From the NCBI RefSeq assembly GCF_001279695.1, contig NZ_LGDD01000297.1:1-64000 (forward strand): 64,000 nt of DNA, read 5' to 3'. Positions 55,271-64,000 of the stretch are shown here, piece by piece. The notes beneath the pieces are model-generated. The model worked only from the letters and a program-made list of their open reading frames with translations. It did not search any database and was not told where the DNA came from. The stretch's first letter is position 1, and each line of letters starts with the position of its first letter. This DNA comes from Streptomyces sp. WM6378 (lineage in GTDB: Bacteria; Actinomycetota; Actinomycetes; Streptomycetales; Streptomycetaceae). The translations under genes were made by a program, and so were the position numbers.

Positions 55271-56664
55271 CCAACTCCCGCTCGCTGAAAGGGACTTACG
55301 TGTCCGAACCGATCGACCTCGCCGCGTTCCCGCCCGACTTCCTGTGGGGCACGGCCACCTCGGCGTACCAGATCGAGGGAGCCGTCGCCGAGGACGGCCG
55401 CTCGCCGTCCATCTGGGACACCTTCTCCCACACCCCCGGCAAGATCGACAACGACGACCACGGCGACATCGCCTGCGACCACTACCACCGCTGGCCGCAG
55501 GACGTGTCCCTGATGAAGCGACTCGGCGTCAACGCCTACCGGTTGTCGATCGCATGGCCGCGGGTCATGCCGGACGGCGACGGCCCGCTCAACACCAAGG
55601 GCCTGGACTTCTACGACCGCCTGATCGACGGGCTGCTGACGGCGGGGATCACCCCCTCAGCGACCCTCTACCACTGGGACCTCCCGCAGGCCCTCCAGGA
55701 CCGGGGCGGCTGGCCCGAGCGCGAGACCGCCGAGCACTTCGCCGCGTACGCCTCGGCCGTCGCCGAGCGCCTTGGCGACCGGGTGTCCCACTGGGCCACC
55801 CTCAACGAGCCGCTGTGCTCCGCCTGGATCGGCCACCTGGAGGGCAGGATGGCACCCGGCCTCACCGACCTCACCGCGGCCGTCCGCGCCTCCTACCACC
55901 TGCTCCTCGGCCACGGCCTCGCCACTCACGCCATCCGCGCGGCAGCCCCGGGCGCCGAGGTCGGCATCGTCAACAACCTCTCCTCCGTGCACGCGGCCAC
56001 CGACAGCCCCGAGGACCTGGCCGCCGCCCGCCGCGTGGACGGCCACGTCAACCGCTGGTGGCTTGACCCCGTCCACGGCCGCGGCTTCCCCGCCGACATG
56101 TGCGAGGTGTACGGCATCGAACTGCCCGAGCGCCCGGGCGACTTGGAGGCCATCGCCGCCCCGCTGGACTGGCTCGGCCTCAACTACTATTTCCCGGCGT
56201 ACGTCGTGGACGACCCCAACGGCCCGGTGCCGTACGGCCGTTCGGTGCGCCGCGAGGACGTGCCGCGCACCGGCATGGACTGGGAGATCGAAGCGGACGG
56301 CATCGAGTCCCTGCTGCTCCGCCTCACCGACGACTACGGCGCCCGGAAGATCTACGTCACGGAGAACGGCTCGTCCTTCCCGGACGCGGTCCGCCCGGAC
56401 GGCAGTGTCGACGATCCGGAACGCACCGACTACCTGGAGCGCCACCTGACCGCCTGTGCATCGGCCGCCCGCAAGGGCGCCCCGCTCGCCGGCTACTTCG
56501 CCTGGTCCCTCCTGGACAACTTCGAGTGGGCATACGGCTACGACAAGCGCTTCGGCCTCGTCCACGTCGACTACCGCACCCAGGCCCGCACCATCAAGTC
56601 CAGCGGCCACCGCTACGCGGGCATCGTCCGCACCCACGGCGAGCAGGCCGACCGGGCAGCCTGA
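55267..56664 (+). CDS. GH1 beta-glucosidase
   Basis: The 465-residue TIM barrel has the N-terminal GH1 signature [15 protein letters not shown], the acid/base Glu181 in TLNEP, and the nucleophile Glu366 in YVTENGS. The [13 protein letters not shown] loop near the end is also typical. With no signal peptide, it splits cellobiose-type sugars inside the cell after uptake. The ATG overlaps the permease stop by ATGA, but a GTG at 55300 with AAAGGGA upstream may be the real start. The layout resembles cebEFG-bglC of Streptomyces. Confidence 0.95.
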   Translation: MTNSRSLKGTYVSEPIDLAAFPPDFLWGTATSAYQIEGAVAEDGRSPSIWDTFSHTPGKIDNDDHGDIACDHYHRWPQDVSLMKRLGVNAYRLSIAWPRVMPDGDGPLNTKGLDFYDRLIDGLLTAGITPSATLYHWDLPQALQDRGGWPERETAEHFAAYASAVAERLGDRVSHWATLNEPLCSAWIGHLEGRMAPGLTDLTAAVRASYHLLLGHGLATHAIRAAAPGAEVGIVNNLSSVHAATDSPEDLAAARRVDGHVNRWWLDPVHGRGFPADMCEVYGIELPERPGDLEAIAAPLDWLGLNYYFPAYVVDDPNGPVPYGRSVRREDVPRTGMDWEIEADGIESLLLRLTDDYGARKIYVTENGSSFPDAVRPDGSVDDPERTDYLERHLTACASAARKGAPLAGYFAWSLLDNFEWAYGYDKRFGLVHVDYRTQARTIKSSGHRYAGIVRTHGEQADRAA

Positions 56665-56799
56665 GTCCCTGTTCCGGAGAACACCCGCACCGCGGTGGGC
56701 ATGTGCACGCACGTGCCCACCGCTGGGGGGCGGGGCCCGTTGGCGCAACTTGGTTAACGTCCAGTTTCCGGTTCTCGCACAGCGGCGGAAGCTCCAATC

Positions 56800-57071
56800 A
56801 GCACGCTGCTCAGCGAGAGTTCACCGGCCCATCGGGGAACCATCCTCGCCTTCTACAGCCTCGCCACCAACCTTGCCTTGGCCTGGGGGCAGCCCTGCTC
56901 GGCCCGTTGTTCACGGCGCACCGATTCTCGGCGGTCGGCTGGGTCTGCGCGGCCGTCACTCTTGTCGCCTTCGCCCTGAGCATTTGGGCACGCAGCGAGG
57001 AGCCGACGCCGGCCCGCGACGGCGATCCGGAGCGGCCTCTCGCGGTGAAGGCGGTGCCAGGTGAGGGCTGA
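56800..57071 (+). pseudogene. C-terminal remnant of an MFS transporter
   Basis: One frame reads RGTILAFYSLATNLALAWG and, after a frameshift, another reads LGAALLGPLFTAHRFSAVGW then VCAAVTLVAFALSIWARSEE. Together they are the last two helices of an MFS exporter. The rest is absent. It faces the intact MFS gene tail to tail. Confidence 0.6.
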
Positions 57072-57086
57072 CATACGCCCAGGGCC

Positions 57087-58277
57087 TCACGCCCTCGCCC
57101 GCACCGGCCGACGCAGCAGATAGACCGCCGCGGTCGAGGCCAGGACGGCCATGCAGCCGATGAACACAAGGCCCGCTCCTTCCAGGCCGAGCGGATTCAC
57201 CAGTACGCCCACCCCGATCACCGGCACCGAGATGCCCGCGTACGCCACCACGAACAGGGTGGAGATCACCGCCGCACGGTGGCTCGCGGGGGACGCTTCG
57301 GCCACCGCGGACAGCGCACCTCGAAACGCCAGCCCCTGGCCGCAGCCACCGATCAGTGCGCTCAGCACCATCAGTGGCAGCAGGTCCCAGCGGAGCGCGC
57401 CCGCGAGCAGCGCGAGTCCGGCCAGGAGGGCAGCGCAGCCCACGGGCAGTGAACGTCGCAGCCCGACCCGGCCGACGGCCAACTGTCCGGCGGTCGAGGC
57501 GAAGAAGGCCAGGGCGACGACCAATCCGATCTCCGCGTGATTGCGGACACCCAGGGACTGCGTCAGGAAGGCGGGGCTGACCGATGTGAACACCCCGAAC
57601 AGCGCGAACCCCACGAACGACGCGATCGCCGCGGGCACGAACACCGGTCGCACCTGCGCGGGCAGACCCGGCCGCTGCGTTCGCGCGCTGCTCAGCGGCT
57701 GCGGCTCCCGTACGGTCTCCGGGAGCCGCAGCACGACGACGGCCGAGCCGGCCACCAGAGCCAGGTGCACGGCGAACGGCAGGTAGAGCGGCCACGGTGC
57801 GTACTGCGCGAGCACTCCGGCGAGCAGGGGGCCGCAGCCCAGGCCGCCCATGTTGGCGGCCGTCGCCACGAAGGTGGCCCGAGAGGTGCCACCGCGCGGC
57901 GCCAATTCCATCACGTACGCGGTGGCGGCCCCGGTGAACAGGCCGACGCACAGCCCCGACAGCATCCGGCCCGCAAAGAGCCAGCCAAGACCGGTCGCGC
58001 ACAGGAAGCTGACCGCGCTCGCCGCCGCGAATCCCAGGCCCCACAGCAGCACCGGTCGGCGGCCCACCGCGTCCGACGCGTTGCCCGCGAGCAGCAGCAC
58101 GCCGATGACGCCGAACGCGTACACCGCGTACACGACCGTGACCGTCAACTCGGAGAACCCGAACTTGTCCTGGTAGAGGCCGTAGAGAGGGGTCGGCAGC
58201 GTCGTGCCGGCCATGCACACGACGAACACCGCTCCGCTGAGCAGACACTGACGCCATCCTGAGAGATCATCGGCCAT
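57087..58277 (-). CDS. MFS transporter
   Basis: The 396-residue protein has 12 hydrophobic helices. TM2-3 has LLLAGNASDAVGRRPVLLWG (motif A, G-x-x-S-D-x-x-G-R-R) and the fourth-fifth helix region has YVMELAPRGGTSRATFVATA. It resembles DHA1-type exporters of unknown drug range in actinobacteria. No regulator is adjacent. Confidence 0.88.
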   Translation of the reverse strand: MADDLSGWRQCLLSGAVFVVCMAGTTLPTPLYGLYQDKFGFSELTVTVVYAVYAFGVIGVLLLAGNASDAVGRRPVLLWGLGFAAASAVSFLCATGLGWLFAGRMLSGLCVGLFTGAATAYVMELAPRGGTSRATFVATAANMGGLGCGPLLAGVLAQYAPWPLYLPFAVHLALVAGSAVVVLRLPETVREPQPLSSARTQRPGLPAQVRPVFVPAAIASFVGFALFGVFTSVSPAFLTQSLGVRNHAEIGLVVALAFFASTAGQLAVGRVGLRRSLPVGCAALLAGLALLAGALRWDLLPLMVLSALIGGCGQGLAFRGALSAVAEASPASHRAAVISTLFVVAYAGISVPVIGVGVLVNPLGLEGAGLVFIGCMAVLASTAAVYLLRRPVRARA

Positions 58278-58363
58278 GCCACCGACGGTAACTCCGCGGG
58301 CCGCTCCGTCCCGGCCCGGCGTGACGGGCGCGCCGGTGGGAAGTGTCCGGGACGTGGGTCGTG

Positions 58364-59280
58364 TCAGTCGTGCCGGTCCTGTCGGCCTCCCTTGTCGGAG
58401 CGGTGCGGCAGGTGCGGGAGGTGCCCGCGGCGCAGTTGGAGCCAGATGTCGCGGGCCCGGCGGCCCGCGTGGGTGCGGCTGCGTGCCACCATCTCGCGCG
58501 CCTCCTCCTCTGACTCGACCATGGCCGACGAGCCGCGCAGCGGCTTGCCCGCGGTCTCGCGCAGGAACAGGGCCGAGACGACGCCGATCGCGCCCGCGGC
58601 CATGAGGTAGTAGGCGGGCACGAGTTCATTGCCGGTCGTATTGACCAGGGCGGAGGCCACGAGCGGGGTCGTACCGACGAGCACCATCGTGCCGAGGACC
58701 AGGAGTTGGGCGGTGAGCTCGGGTTCGCCGAGGGGGGCGCTCATGTAGGTCGGCAGGTAGGACGTCACCATGTAGTTGGTGACGTTGTAGAGCAGGACGA
58801 GACCGATGCACACGAGCATGGCCTGCCAGTGCTGGGTCACGACCTCCTTGAGGCGGCCCTTGCCCGACATGCGGGCCTGTTCCAGGCGCTCTTCCTCCTC
58901 GGGCGTGGCACCGCCGCGCGCCACCGCCCGGCGTCCTCGTTCCTCGGCCTCCTGGAACGCGGGGGTCTCGTCGAGCCTGAGCCGCATGTAATGACCTGCG
59001 CGCCCGGCGAACTCGACGGGAAGAAGACCTTGCCGAGGGTGGCGGCGACGTAGGCGTAGACGCCGAAGTCGAACCACTCCATGGTGTTGCCGAGCGCGGC
59101 AGCCGACACGGCCCGGCGCACGGCGGGTTTGTCGGCCACCTTCACGTCGTCCGGGCTCAGGCTCTTCTTGCGGCGGCGCAGCAGCGTCCGCACCATGCGT
59201 TCGGTCCGCGGGCTTCCAGAACCGAATCCGCGACCTCGATCGGCCGGGGGTGTGGGCCCCCGCCCGGTTGGTTTCATGGG
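58364..59280 (-). pseudogene. ProP-like MFS transporter with a large internal deletion
   Basis: The reading begins with a normal ProP-type head (AVSAAALGNTMEWFDFGVYA). Soon after, near 58980-59000, it switches frame to YMRLRLDETPAFQEAEERGR, a segment that belongs after helix 6. About 150 residues with helices 2-6 are missing. Helices 7-9 follow (LVLLYNVTNYMVTSYLPTYM), then the sequence jumps to a C-terminal tail (EEAREMVARSRTHAGRRARD). It cannot fold as a transporter. Confidence 0.75.
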
Positions 59281-59374
59281 CACCTGCGCGTCGTCGGTGG
59301 GGTCTGCGTCAGGGACCTGCGGCTTGTGCCCCCTCGCCGGTACGGGCGAGGGGGCACACGTGCCGTCGGCAGGG

Positions 59375-59926
59375 TCACCGCTGCGGCGAACCGCTCTCCG
59401 TGGGCGCGTGGCACACGCCGCCCTCCACCATCTTCAGGTGCGCGGCCACGATGGGCCGTGCCTCCTTGGCGGCCGCCTGGATCTGGCTGTCCTTGCCTGA
59501 GCTCAGCTCCTTGTCGATCAGCGCGAGCGCCTGCTGGTGACCTGCGCTCTGGTCCTTCAACCAGGCGGTGTCGTACGCCGCGGTGCCGTTCTTCGGCTTC
59601 AGCGCCTTCAGCTGTTGCTGCTGGGCGGCGCTGGGCTCCTTCACCATGGCGATGCCCTTTGTCTTGGCGAGGGCCGCTCCCTTGGCGTCCAGCGCTGTGT
59701 GGTCGCGCACGATGATGGCCGCGACCTGTTTCACGCAGGCGCTGTTCGCGTGCGTACCGGCGTCCTTGCCCGCGGCGATCTCCGCCAGGTTGGCCTGGTG
59801 GATCGTCTGCAGGAACGCCGCGTCCGCGGACGCTGCCGGGCTGGCCGCGCCGAACGCGGTCGCGGTTCCCGTGAGGGTGAGCACCACGGCAGCCGCCGCC
59901 GTCGCGCAGGTGTGGGCGAAACGCAT
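59375..59926 (-). CDS. Secreted DUF4142 protein
   Basis: The 183-residue protein has a signal peptide (MRFAHTCATAAAAVVLTLTG) and a DUF4142 ferritin-like helical domain: DAAFLQTIHQANLAEIAAGK, VKQVAAIIVRDHTALDAKGA, YDTAWLKDQSAGHQQALALI. Members are secreted and related to iron or stress, with unproven function. GGAG lies before the ATG at 59926. Confidence 0.85.
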   Translation of the reverse strand: MRFAHTCATAAAAVVLTLTGTATAFGAASPAASADAAFLQTIHQANLAEIAAGKDAGTHANSACVKQVAAIIVRDHTALDAKGAALAKTKGIAMVKEPSAAQQQQLKALKPKNGTAAYDTAWLKDQSAGHQQALALIDKELSSGKDSQIQAAAKEARPIVAAHLKMVEGGVCHAPTESGSPQR

Positions 59927-60251
59927 GAGACCTCCACGTATCCGTGGACCGGGTGAGGGCCCCTTCGGCATCCGGACGGCACATGAGTGCCTGTCCGGGC
60001 AGATGGCTCAACCCGACACATCCTAGGGCCGCTTCCCCACGCCTGCCCGTTCAGATCACTCCCTGTCACGATCGAGGCGGAAAGCCCTGGTCGGGCGAGG
60101 ACGGCTCCGGGGTCGTCGCTGAAGCTGGCCGGGAGGCCCCTGGGCGGCTGGGCGGTGCGCGGTGTCCGCACGTACGTGGTCGGCCGTCGAATGCCAGGAG
60201 TGGCCCGACGGGTTCCGGCGGGCCACCAACTCGGCATCGATTCAAGGGAGT
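59927..60251. other. Gap between the DUF4142 and PRC-barrel genes
   Basis: About 325 bp upstream of the DUF4142 gene. A TAGGAT hexamer on the minus strand near 60020 could be its -10 element; no matching -35 is clear. No gene is supported. Confidence 0.35.
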
Positions 60252-60605
60252 TCAGGGAAGTGGGGCACCGTAGTAGCGGCCGATCATGTCGCGGTAGGTG
60301 GGATCGTCTAGGTGGGTGGCCGGTTGGTACTCCGGAGAGTCCTTGACCTGGTCCCGGGTGAGGGCGACGTGGATCTTCTTCTCGTCCGGGTCGAGCCTGG
60401 TGACGGTGCCGGCCGGCAGCAGGACGCGCTTGCCGAAGATCCACGGCCCGGTGTCGACCACGAGGTGCGCGGAGCCGACGTCGTCGGAGTGGTGGTCGAC
60501 CTTGCCGATGTTCCCGTCGGCCGCCTCGACCTTCCAGCCGCGCAGATCTGCGCCGGCGAGATGGCCGCTGGTGTCCTGGTAACCCCAGAGATCCTTGTTC
60601 GTCAC
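60252..60605 (-). CDS. PRC-barrel domain protein
   Basis: The 117-residue protein has a PRC-barrel: GADLRGWKVEAADGNIGKVD at about 18-37, then VVDTGPWIFGKRVLLPAGTV, followed by a short helical end. Such proteins are common in the sigma-B stress regulons of actinobacteria. GTG at 60605 has GGGGA eight bases upstream. The sigma gene upstream may drive it. Confidence 0.88.
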   Translation of the reverse strand: MTNKDLWGYQDTSGHLAGADLRGWKVEAADGNIGKVDHHSDDVGSAHLVVDTGPWIFGKRVLLPAGTVTRLDPDEKKIHVALTRDQVKDSPEYQPATHLDDPTYRDMIGRYYGAPLP

Positions 60606-60800
60606 GGGGATGTCCCCTTTCCGTTCGTGTCGCGGCGGGCCTCGGCCACGTGGCCCGCCGGTTCGATGCGTGTCTCACGCCGTCCCGCGGCCACCTGGGG
60701 GCGGCCCGTATGTCTCCGTCGCCGAGCTCTTGCCCGAGCCCCCGGGCCGGCAGGGCCCGCTCGATCGTCCAGGTGACTTCCCGAAATCGATCAGCGACGG

Positions 60801-61709
60801 TCAGGCGCGTACGGCCCGGTCCTCGACCATCCCGGCGCGGAGCTTGGTCAGAATGCGGGAGAGCAGGCGCGAGACCTGCATCTGCGAGACCCCGAGCTCC
60901 CGGCCGATCTCGGCCTGCGTGAGCTCGCGCCCGAACCGCATGCTCACGATGCACCGCTCGCGCTCGCTCAGCGCGCCCATCAGCGGCGCCAGGGTCTGGA
61001 GGTTCTCCACCTTCTCCATGCCGGGGTCGTCCTCGCCGATGAAGTCGACGAACGTTCGGCTCCTGCCGCCGGCCGTGCCGCCCGCCTCTTCCGTGTCGGC
61101 GGACATGTCGAGGGAGCCCGCGGTGTAGCCGTTGGCCGCGACGAGGCCCTCGACGACCTCCTCCTCGTCCCGGTCCAGATGTGCCGCGAGCTCCCGCACC
61201 GTCGGGTCGCGGTCCAGATCGAGGGCGAGGCGCTCCTTGGCCTTCGCGATCTCCACGCGCAGCTCCTGGAGGCGGCGCGGCACGTGCACCGCCCACGTCG
61301 TGTCGCGGAAAAACCGCTTGATCTCGCCCACGATGTACGGCACCGCGAAGGAGGTGAACTCCACCTCGCGCGACAGCTCGAACCGGTCGATCGCCTTGAT
61401 CAGGCCGATGGTGCCGACCTGGATCACGTCCTCCATCTCGCCGGTCCCGCGGTTGCGGAACCGGCCCGCCGCGAAGCGCACCAGCGAAAGGTTCATCTCG
61501 ATGAGCGTGTTCCGTGCGTACTGATACTCCGGGGTGCCCTCCTCCAGGGCCTGAAGCCGCGCGAAGAACACCTTGGACAGTTCGCGGGCGTCCTTCGGCG
61601 CGACCTTTCCCGCATCCTCCACCCAGGGCAATTCCCCCGCCCCGGGCTCCATGGTCGTGGCCGCCGTCCGGTCCGTCCGCTCGCGTCCCGTCACCTGCGC
61701 CGCTGCCAT
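60801..61709 (-). CDS. SigB/SigF-family RNA polymerase sigma factor
   Basis: The 302-residue sigma factor lacks region 1.1 and matches the SigB/F/G group: region 2 RNTLIEMNLSLVRFAAGRFR then DVIQVGTIGLIKAIDRFELS and FTSFAVPYIVGEIKRFFRDT, region 3 RDPTVRELAAHLDRDEEEVV, and region 4 ELTQAEIGRELGVSQMQVSR. Streptomyces use such factors for osmotic and oxidative stress or development. The ATG at 61709 follows GGGAGG. The RsbW-like gene lies just upstream and probably encodes its antagonist or a switching kinase. Confidence 0.95.
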   Translation of the reverse strand: MAAAQVTGRERTDRTAATTMEPGAGELPWVEDAGKVAPKDARELSKVFFARLQALEEGTPEYQYARNTLIEMNLSLVRFAAGRFRNRGTGEMEDVIQVGTIGLIKAIDRFELSREVEFTSFAVPYIVGEIKRFFRDTTWAVHVPRRLQELRVEIAKAKERLALDLDRDPTVRELAAHLDRDEEEVVEGLVAANGYTAGSLDMSADTEEAGGTAGGRSRTFVDFIGEDDPGMEKVENLQTLAPLMGALSERERCIVSMRFGRELTQAEIGRELGVSQMQVSRLLSRILTKLRAGMVEDRAVRA

Positions 61710-61838
61710 GAGGACAACCTCCCTTGAGTCACGTGACTGCATCCGTCGGAGTGATCGGATGCCCCTTGCGAATCGGATCATGCATGCGAGTTCCCTACGT
61801 GGCCGAAGTACGCGGTACGAGGCGGACTTCCGGCCCAG

Positions 61839-62249
61839 CTAGCGCGGCAGGGCGACGCAGACGCTCTTCCCGCCGTCACCGCAGGGCATGACGGCCACGC
61901 TGCGGGAGAGGTGGCGGACCAGGTGCCAGCCGAATCCGCCCTCGTATCCGCGCAGGTCCGGCGGGCGCTCGCGCGGCGGGTCGGGGCTGGGGTCCCGCAC
62001 GCTGATGTGCAGCAGGCCGCGGTCGGCCGCGAAGTCCAGGGCGGTGGCGCCGCCCGCGTGCCGGAGGGCGTTCGTGACGAGCTCGGAGACGACGAGAACC
62101 ACGTTCTCGGCGGCCTCCCTCGTGGGCCGGGGCGCCAGCGTGGAGAGGAACGCGCGAGCCGCGTCACGCGCCTGGGCCGGCGTGGCCGGACCCGTGCTCC
62201 GTAGGGCGGAGCCCGGCAGTGGACCGGTATCAGCAGACGGGCGAGCCAT
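61839..62249 (-). CDS. RsbW-like anti-sigma ATPase
   Basis: The 136-residue protein is a HATPase_c domain alone: ENVVLVVSELVTNALRHAGG is the N-box (about residues 47-66), LHISVRDPSPDPP the G1-like segment, and GFGWHLVRHLSRSVAVMP the G2 end. Such kinases bind sigma factors and phosphorylate STAS partners. The location 130 bp before a SigB-type gene suggests they act together. No STAS antagonist is in view. Confidence 0.85.
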   Translation of the reverse strand: MARPSADTGPLPGSALRSTGPATPAQARDAARAFLSTLAPRPTREAAENVVLVVSELVTNALRHAGGATALDFAADRGLLHISVRDPSPDPPRERPPDLRGYEGGFGWHLVRHLSRSVAVMPCGDGGKSVCVALPR

Positions 62250-62378
62250 GTTCGAGACCCCCAGAGGATTTGCCCGTGGTTATGGATGTGGTGGGGCTTC
62301 TGCCCAGATTCGGCGCGGTCGAACGTGTGCGCGTGAGCGGATCGCACGGCACACCGGCACCGCGCGGCCCACCCCGGC

Positions 62379-64000
62379 TCAGCGCACGACCGCGCGCTCC
62401 GCAAGGAGCCGTACCGCCGTCGCGATCGACTCGGCGTCGATGCCCGCCAGGTGCAGCTGCTCCTCGGGGCTCGCCGAGGCCGGCATGTGCTGGACGCCCA
62501 GGCGGACCAGGCGCGGCGCCGGGCGGCCGTCGGTGAAGGCCTCGGCCACCGCGTCGCCGATCCCGCCCCGCACCCGGTGGTCCTCGACGGTGACGAGGCA
62601 TCCCGTCGCCTGGGCCGCCTCCCGGAGGGTCTCCGCGTCGGCCGGCTTCACCGAGTACAGGTCGACGATCCGTACGTTGATGCCCTCCCGGTCCAGGAGC
62701 TCGCCCGCGCGCAGCGCCTCGTGGACGGTGATGCCTGCCGCCACGACCGTCACCCGGTCCCGGTCGCCGCGGCGGAGCACCTTGGAGCCGCCCGGCCGGA
62801 ACTCCTCGTCGGGGCCGTAGATCACGGGAGTGCCGCCCCGGCTGGTGCGCAGGTAGCGCACCCCGGTCAACTCGGCCATCGTGGCGACCAGTTGGGCCGT
62901 CTGGTGGGCGTCGCACGGGTAGAGGACGGTGCTGCCGTGCACGGCCCGGAACATCGCGAGGTCCTCCAGGCCCATCTGCGACGGGCCGTCCCGGCCGATG
63001 GCGACCCCGGCGTGCGAGCCGACGAGGTTGATGCCGGCCCGGCTCATAGCTGCCATCCGTACGAAGTCGTGCGCGCGGGTCAGGAAGGCCGCGAACGACG
63101 AGGCGAAGGGGATGTAGCCCCTGGCCTGGAGGCCCACCGCGGCCGCGACGAGCTGCTGCTCGGCGATGTAGCACTCGAAGAACCGCTCGGGGTGGGCCTT
63201 GGCGAAGAACTCGGTACGCGTGGAGTCGCCCACCTCGCCGTCGAGCGCCACCACGTCCTCGCGCGCCGAGCCGAGCGCGGCCAGCGCCTGTCCATAGGCG
63301 TCGCGGGTCGCCACCGAGTCACCCGCCTCGAAGCGCGGCAGGTCCAGCTGTCCGCAGGGCGGGTGCCGCCGGGTCGGGGCTGCGGGCGGCGGGGAGACCT
63401 CGACGCGGACGAACCGGGGGCCGCCGAGTTCCTCGATGGCGGCGTCCGCGTCCGGCAGCGGCTTGCCGTGCTGCCCTTCCCGGTCCTCGACCTGTGCGAC
63501 GCCCCGGCCCTTGCGGGTGCGGGCGATGACGGCGCTGGGCCGCGAGCGCGTGGCCGACGCCTCGGTGAACGCCGCGTCCACCGCCTCGACGTCGTGCCCG
63601 TCGACCTCGATCGTGTGCCAGCCGAAGGCTTTGAGGCGGCGGGCGTACGCGTCGAGGTCCCAGCCGTGCCGGGTCGGCCCGCGCTGGCCGAGCCGGTTCA
63701 CGTCGATGATCAGCGTCAGGTTGTCCAGGTGCTCGTACGCCGCGTGCTCGGCGGCCTCCCAGACCGACCCCTCGGCCATCTCGCTGTCGCCGGACAGCAC
63801 CCACACCCGGTACGGCGCGTGTTCGAGCCGCTTGCCCGCCAGCGCCATGCCGACTCCGACCGGCAGCCCCTGACCGAGCGAGCCCGTCGCCACGTCCACC
63901 CAGGGCAGCCGGGGCGTGGGATGCCCCTCCATGCGGCTGTCGCGGCGGCGGAACGTCAGGAGTTCCTCGTCGTCGACGACGCCCGCCGCCCGGTACATCG
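62379..64000 (-). CDS. Transketolase (N-terminus beyond the window)
   Basis: About 540 residues are visible. They include GSLGQGLPVGVGMALAGK, the thiamine diphosphate motif LSGDSEMAEGSVWEAAEHAA running to IIDVNRLGQRG, the pyrimidine-domain region RFFECYIAEQQLVAAAVGLQ with the catalytic Glu, and SHAGVAIGRDGPSQMGLEDL. The transketolase C-terminal domain follows. The enzyme moves two-carbon units in the pentose phosphate pathway. About 70 first residues are off the right edge. It could be the extra stress- or differentiation-linked isozyme, given the sigma gene nearby. Confidence 0.92.
   Translation of the reverse strand, partial: MYRAAGVVDDEELLTFRRRDSRMEGHPTPRLPWVDVATGSLGQGLPVGVGMALAGKRLEHAPYRVWVLSGDSEMAEGSVWEAAEHAAYEHLDNLTLIIDVNRLGQRGPTRHGWDLDAYARRLKAFGWHTIEVDGHDVEAVDAAFTEASATRSRPSAVIARTRKGRGVAQVEDREGQHGKPLPDADAAIEELGGPRFVRVEVSPPPAAPTRRHPPCGQLDLPRFEAGDSVATRDAYGQALAALGSAREDVVALDGEVGDSTRTEFFAKAHPERFFECYIAEQQLVAAAVGLQARGYIPFASSFAAFLTRAHDFVRMAAMSRAGINLVGSHAGVAIGRDGPSQMGLEDLAMFRAVHGSTVLYPCDAHQTAQLVATMAELTGVRYLRTSRGGTPVIYGPDEEFRPGGSKVLRRGDRDRVTVVAAGITVHEALRAGELLDREGINVRIVDLYSVKPADAETLREAAQATGCLVTVEDHRVRGGIGDAVAEAFTDGRPAPRLVRLGVQHMPASASPEEQLHLAGIDAESIATAVRLLAERAVVR

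Overview
The window is high-GC DNA with Streptomyces-type gene content: a LAL-type LuxR regulator, F420-dependent luciferase-like enzymes, DUF5954, DUF5133 and CbtAB proteins, many GTG starts, and ATGA or GTGA overlaps inside operons. All calls come from reading the sequence and its translations. No database search was possible, so family names rest on recognised motifs.

Layout. Positions 1-27 kb look like accessory territory: short transcription units, several divergent regulator/enzyme pairs, and many gene remnants. Remnants include an acyl-CoA ligase tail, a decayed two-component system, an SGNH hydrolase head, a TM2 paralogue with a nonsense codon, a maleylpyruvate-isomerase-like tail, and MerR, LuxR and response-regulator pieces. 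Intact units include a polyprenyl synthase with an MpaB/Lcp-like oxygenase, LtrA, an FAD monooxygenase, an EEP-family enzyme, a membrane glycosyltransferase, an SDR/TetR pair, DUF2752 and TM2 genes, a NAGPA-type glycosidase, a MarR/MFS pair, a secreted lytic-transglycosylase-like protein behind a long structured leader, a GGCT-SGNH fusion, and an imine-reductase-like/HxlR pair. Positions 27-37 kb hold an M4 metalloprotease, the LAL regulator, FabV, DUF5954, an F420 enzyme and small proteins.

Positions 37.6-47.4 kb form the most coherent and unusual block. A cobalamin riboswitch reads into cbtB-cbtA and a translationally coupled FhuF-like 2Fe-2S protein. Converging on this is a five-gene valine-degradation operon: mmsA, acyl-CoA dehydrogenase, 3-hydroxyisobutyryl-CoA hydrolase-like, mmsB and enoyl-CoA hydratase. 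Upstream of mmsA, in the same direction, lies a second, very well conserved cobalamin riboswitch followed by a 25-codon ORF. Next come a RamB-like regulator, a relic of a second copy of it, and the divergent glyoxylate-shunt genes aceA, aceB and a 3-hydroxyacyl-CoA dehydrogenase.

Positions 52-56.7 kb encode a sugar ABC importer (binding lipoprotein and two permeases) overlapping a GH1 beta-glucosidase. Beyond it are an MFS exporter, two broken MFS genes, a DUF4142 protein, a PRC-barrel protein, a SigB/F-type sigma factor with an RsbW-like kinase, and a transketolase that runs off the right edge. The central themes are branched-chain and acetyl/propionyl-CoA carbon flow next to B12-responsive RNA, beta-glucoside uptake and stress sigma control.
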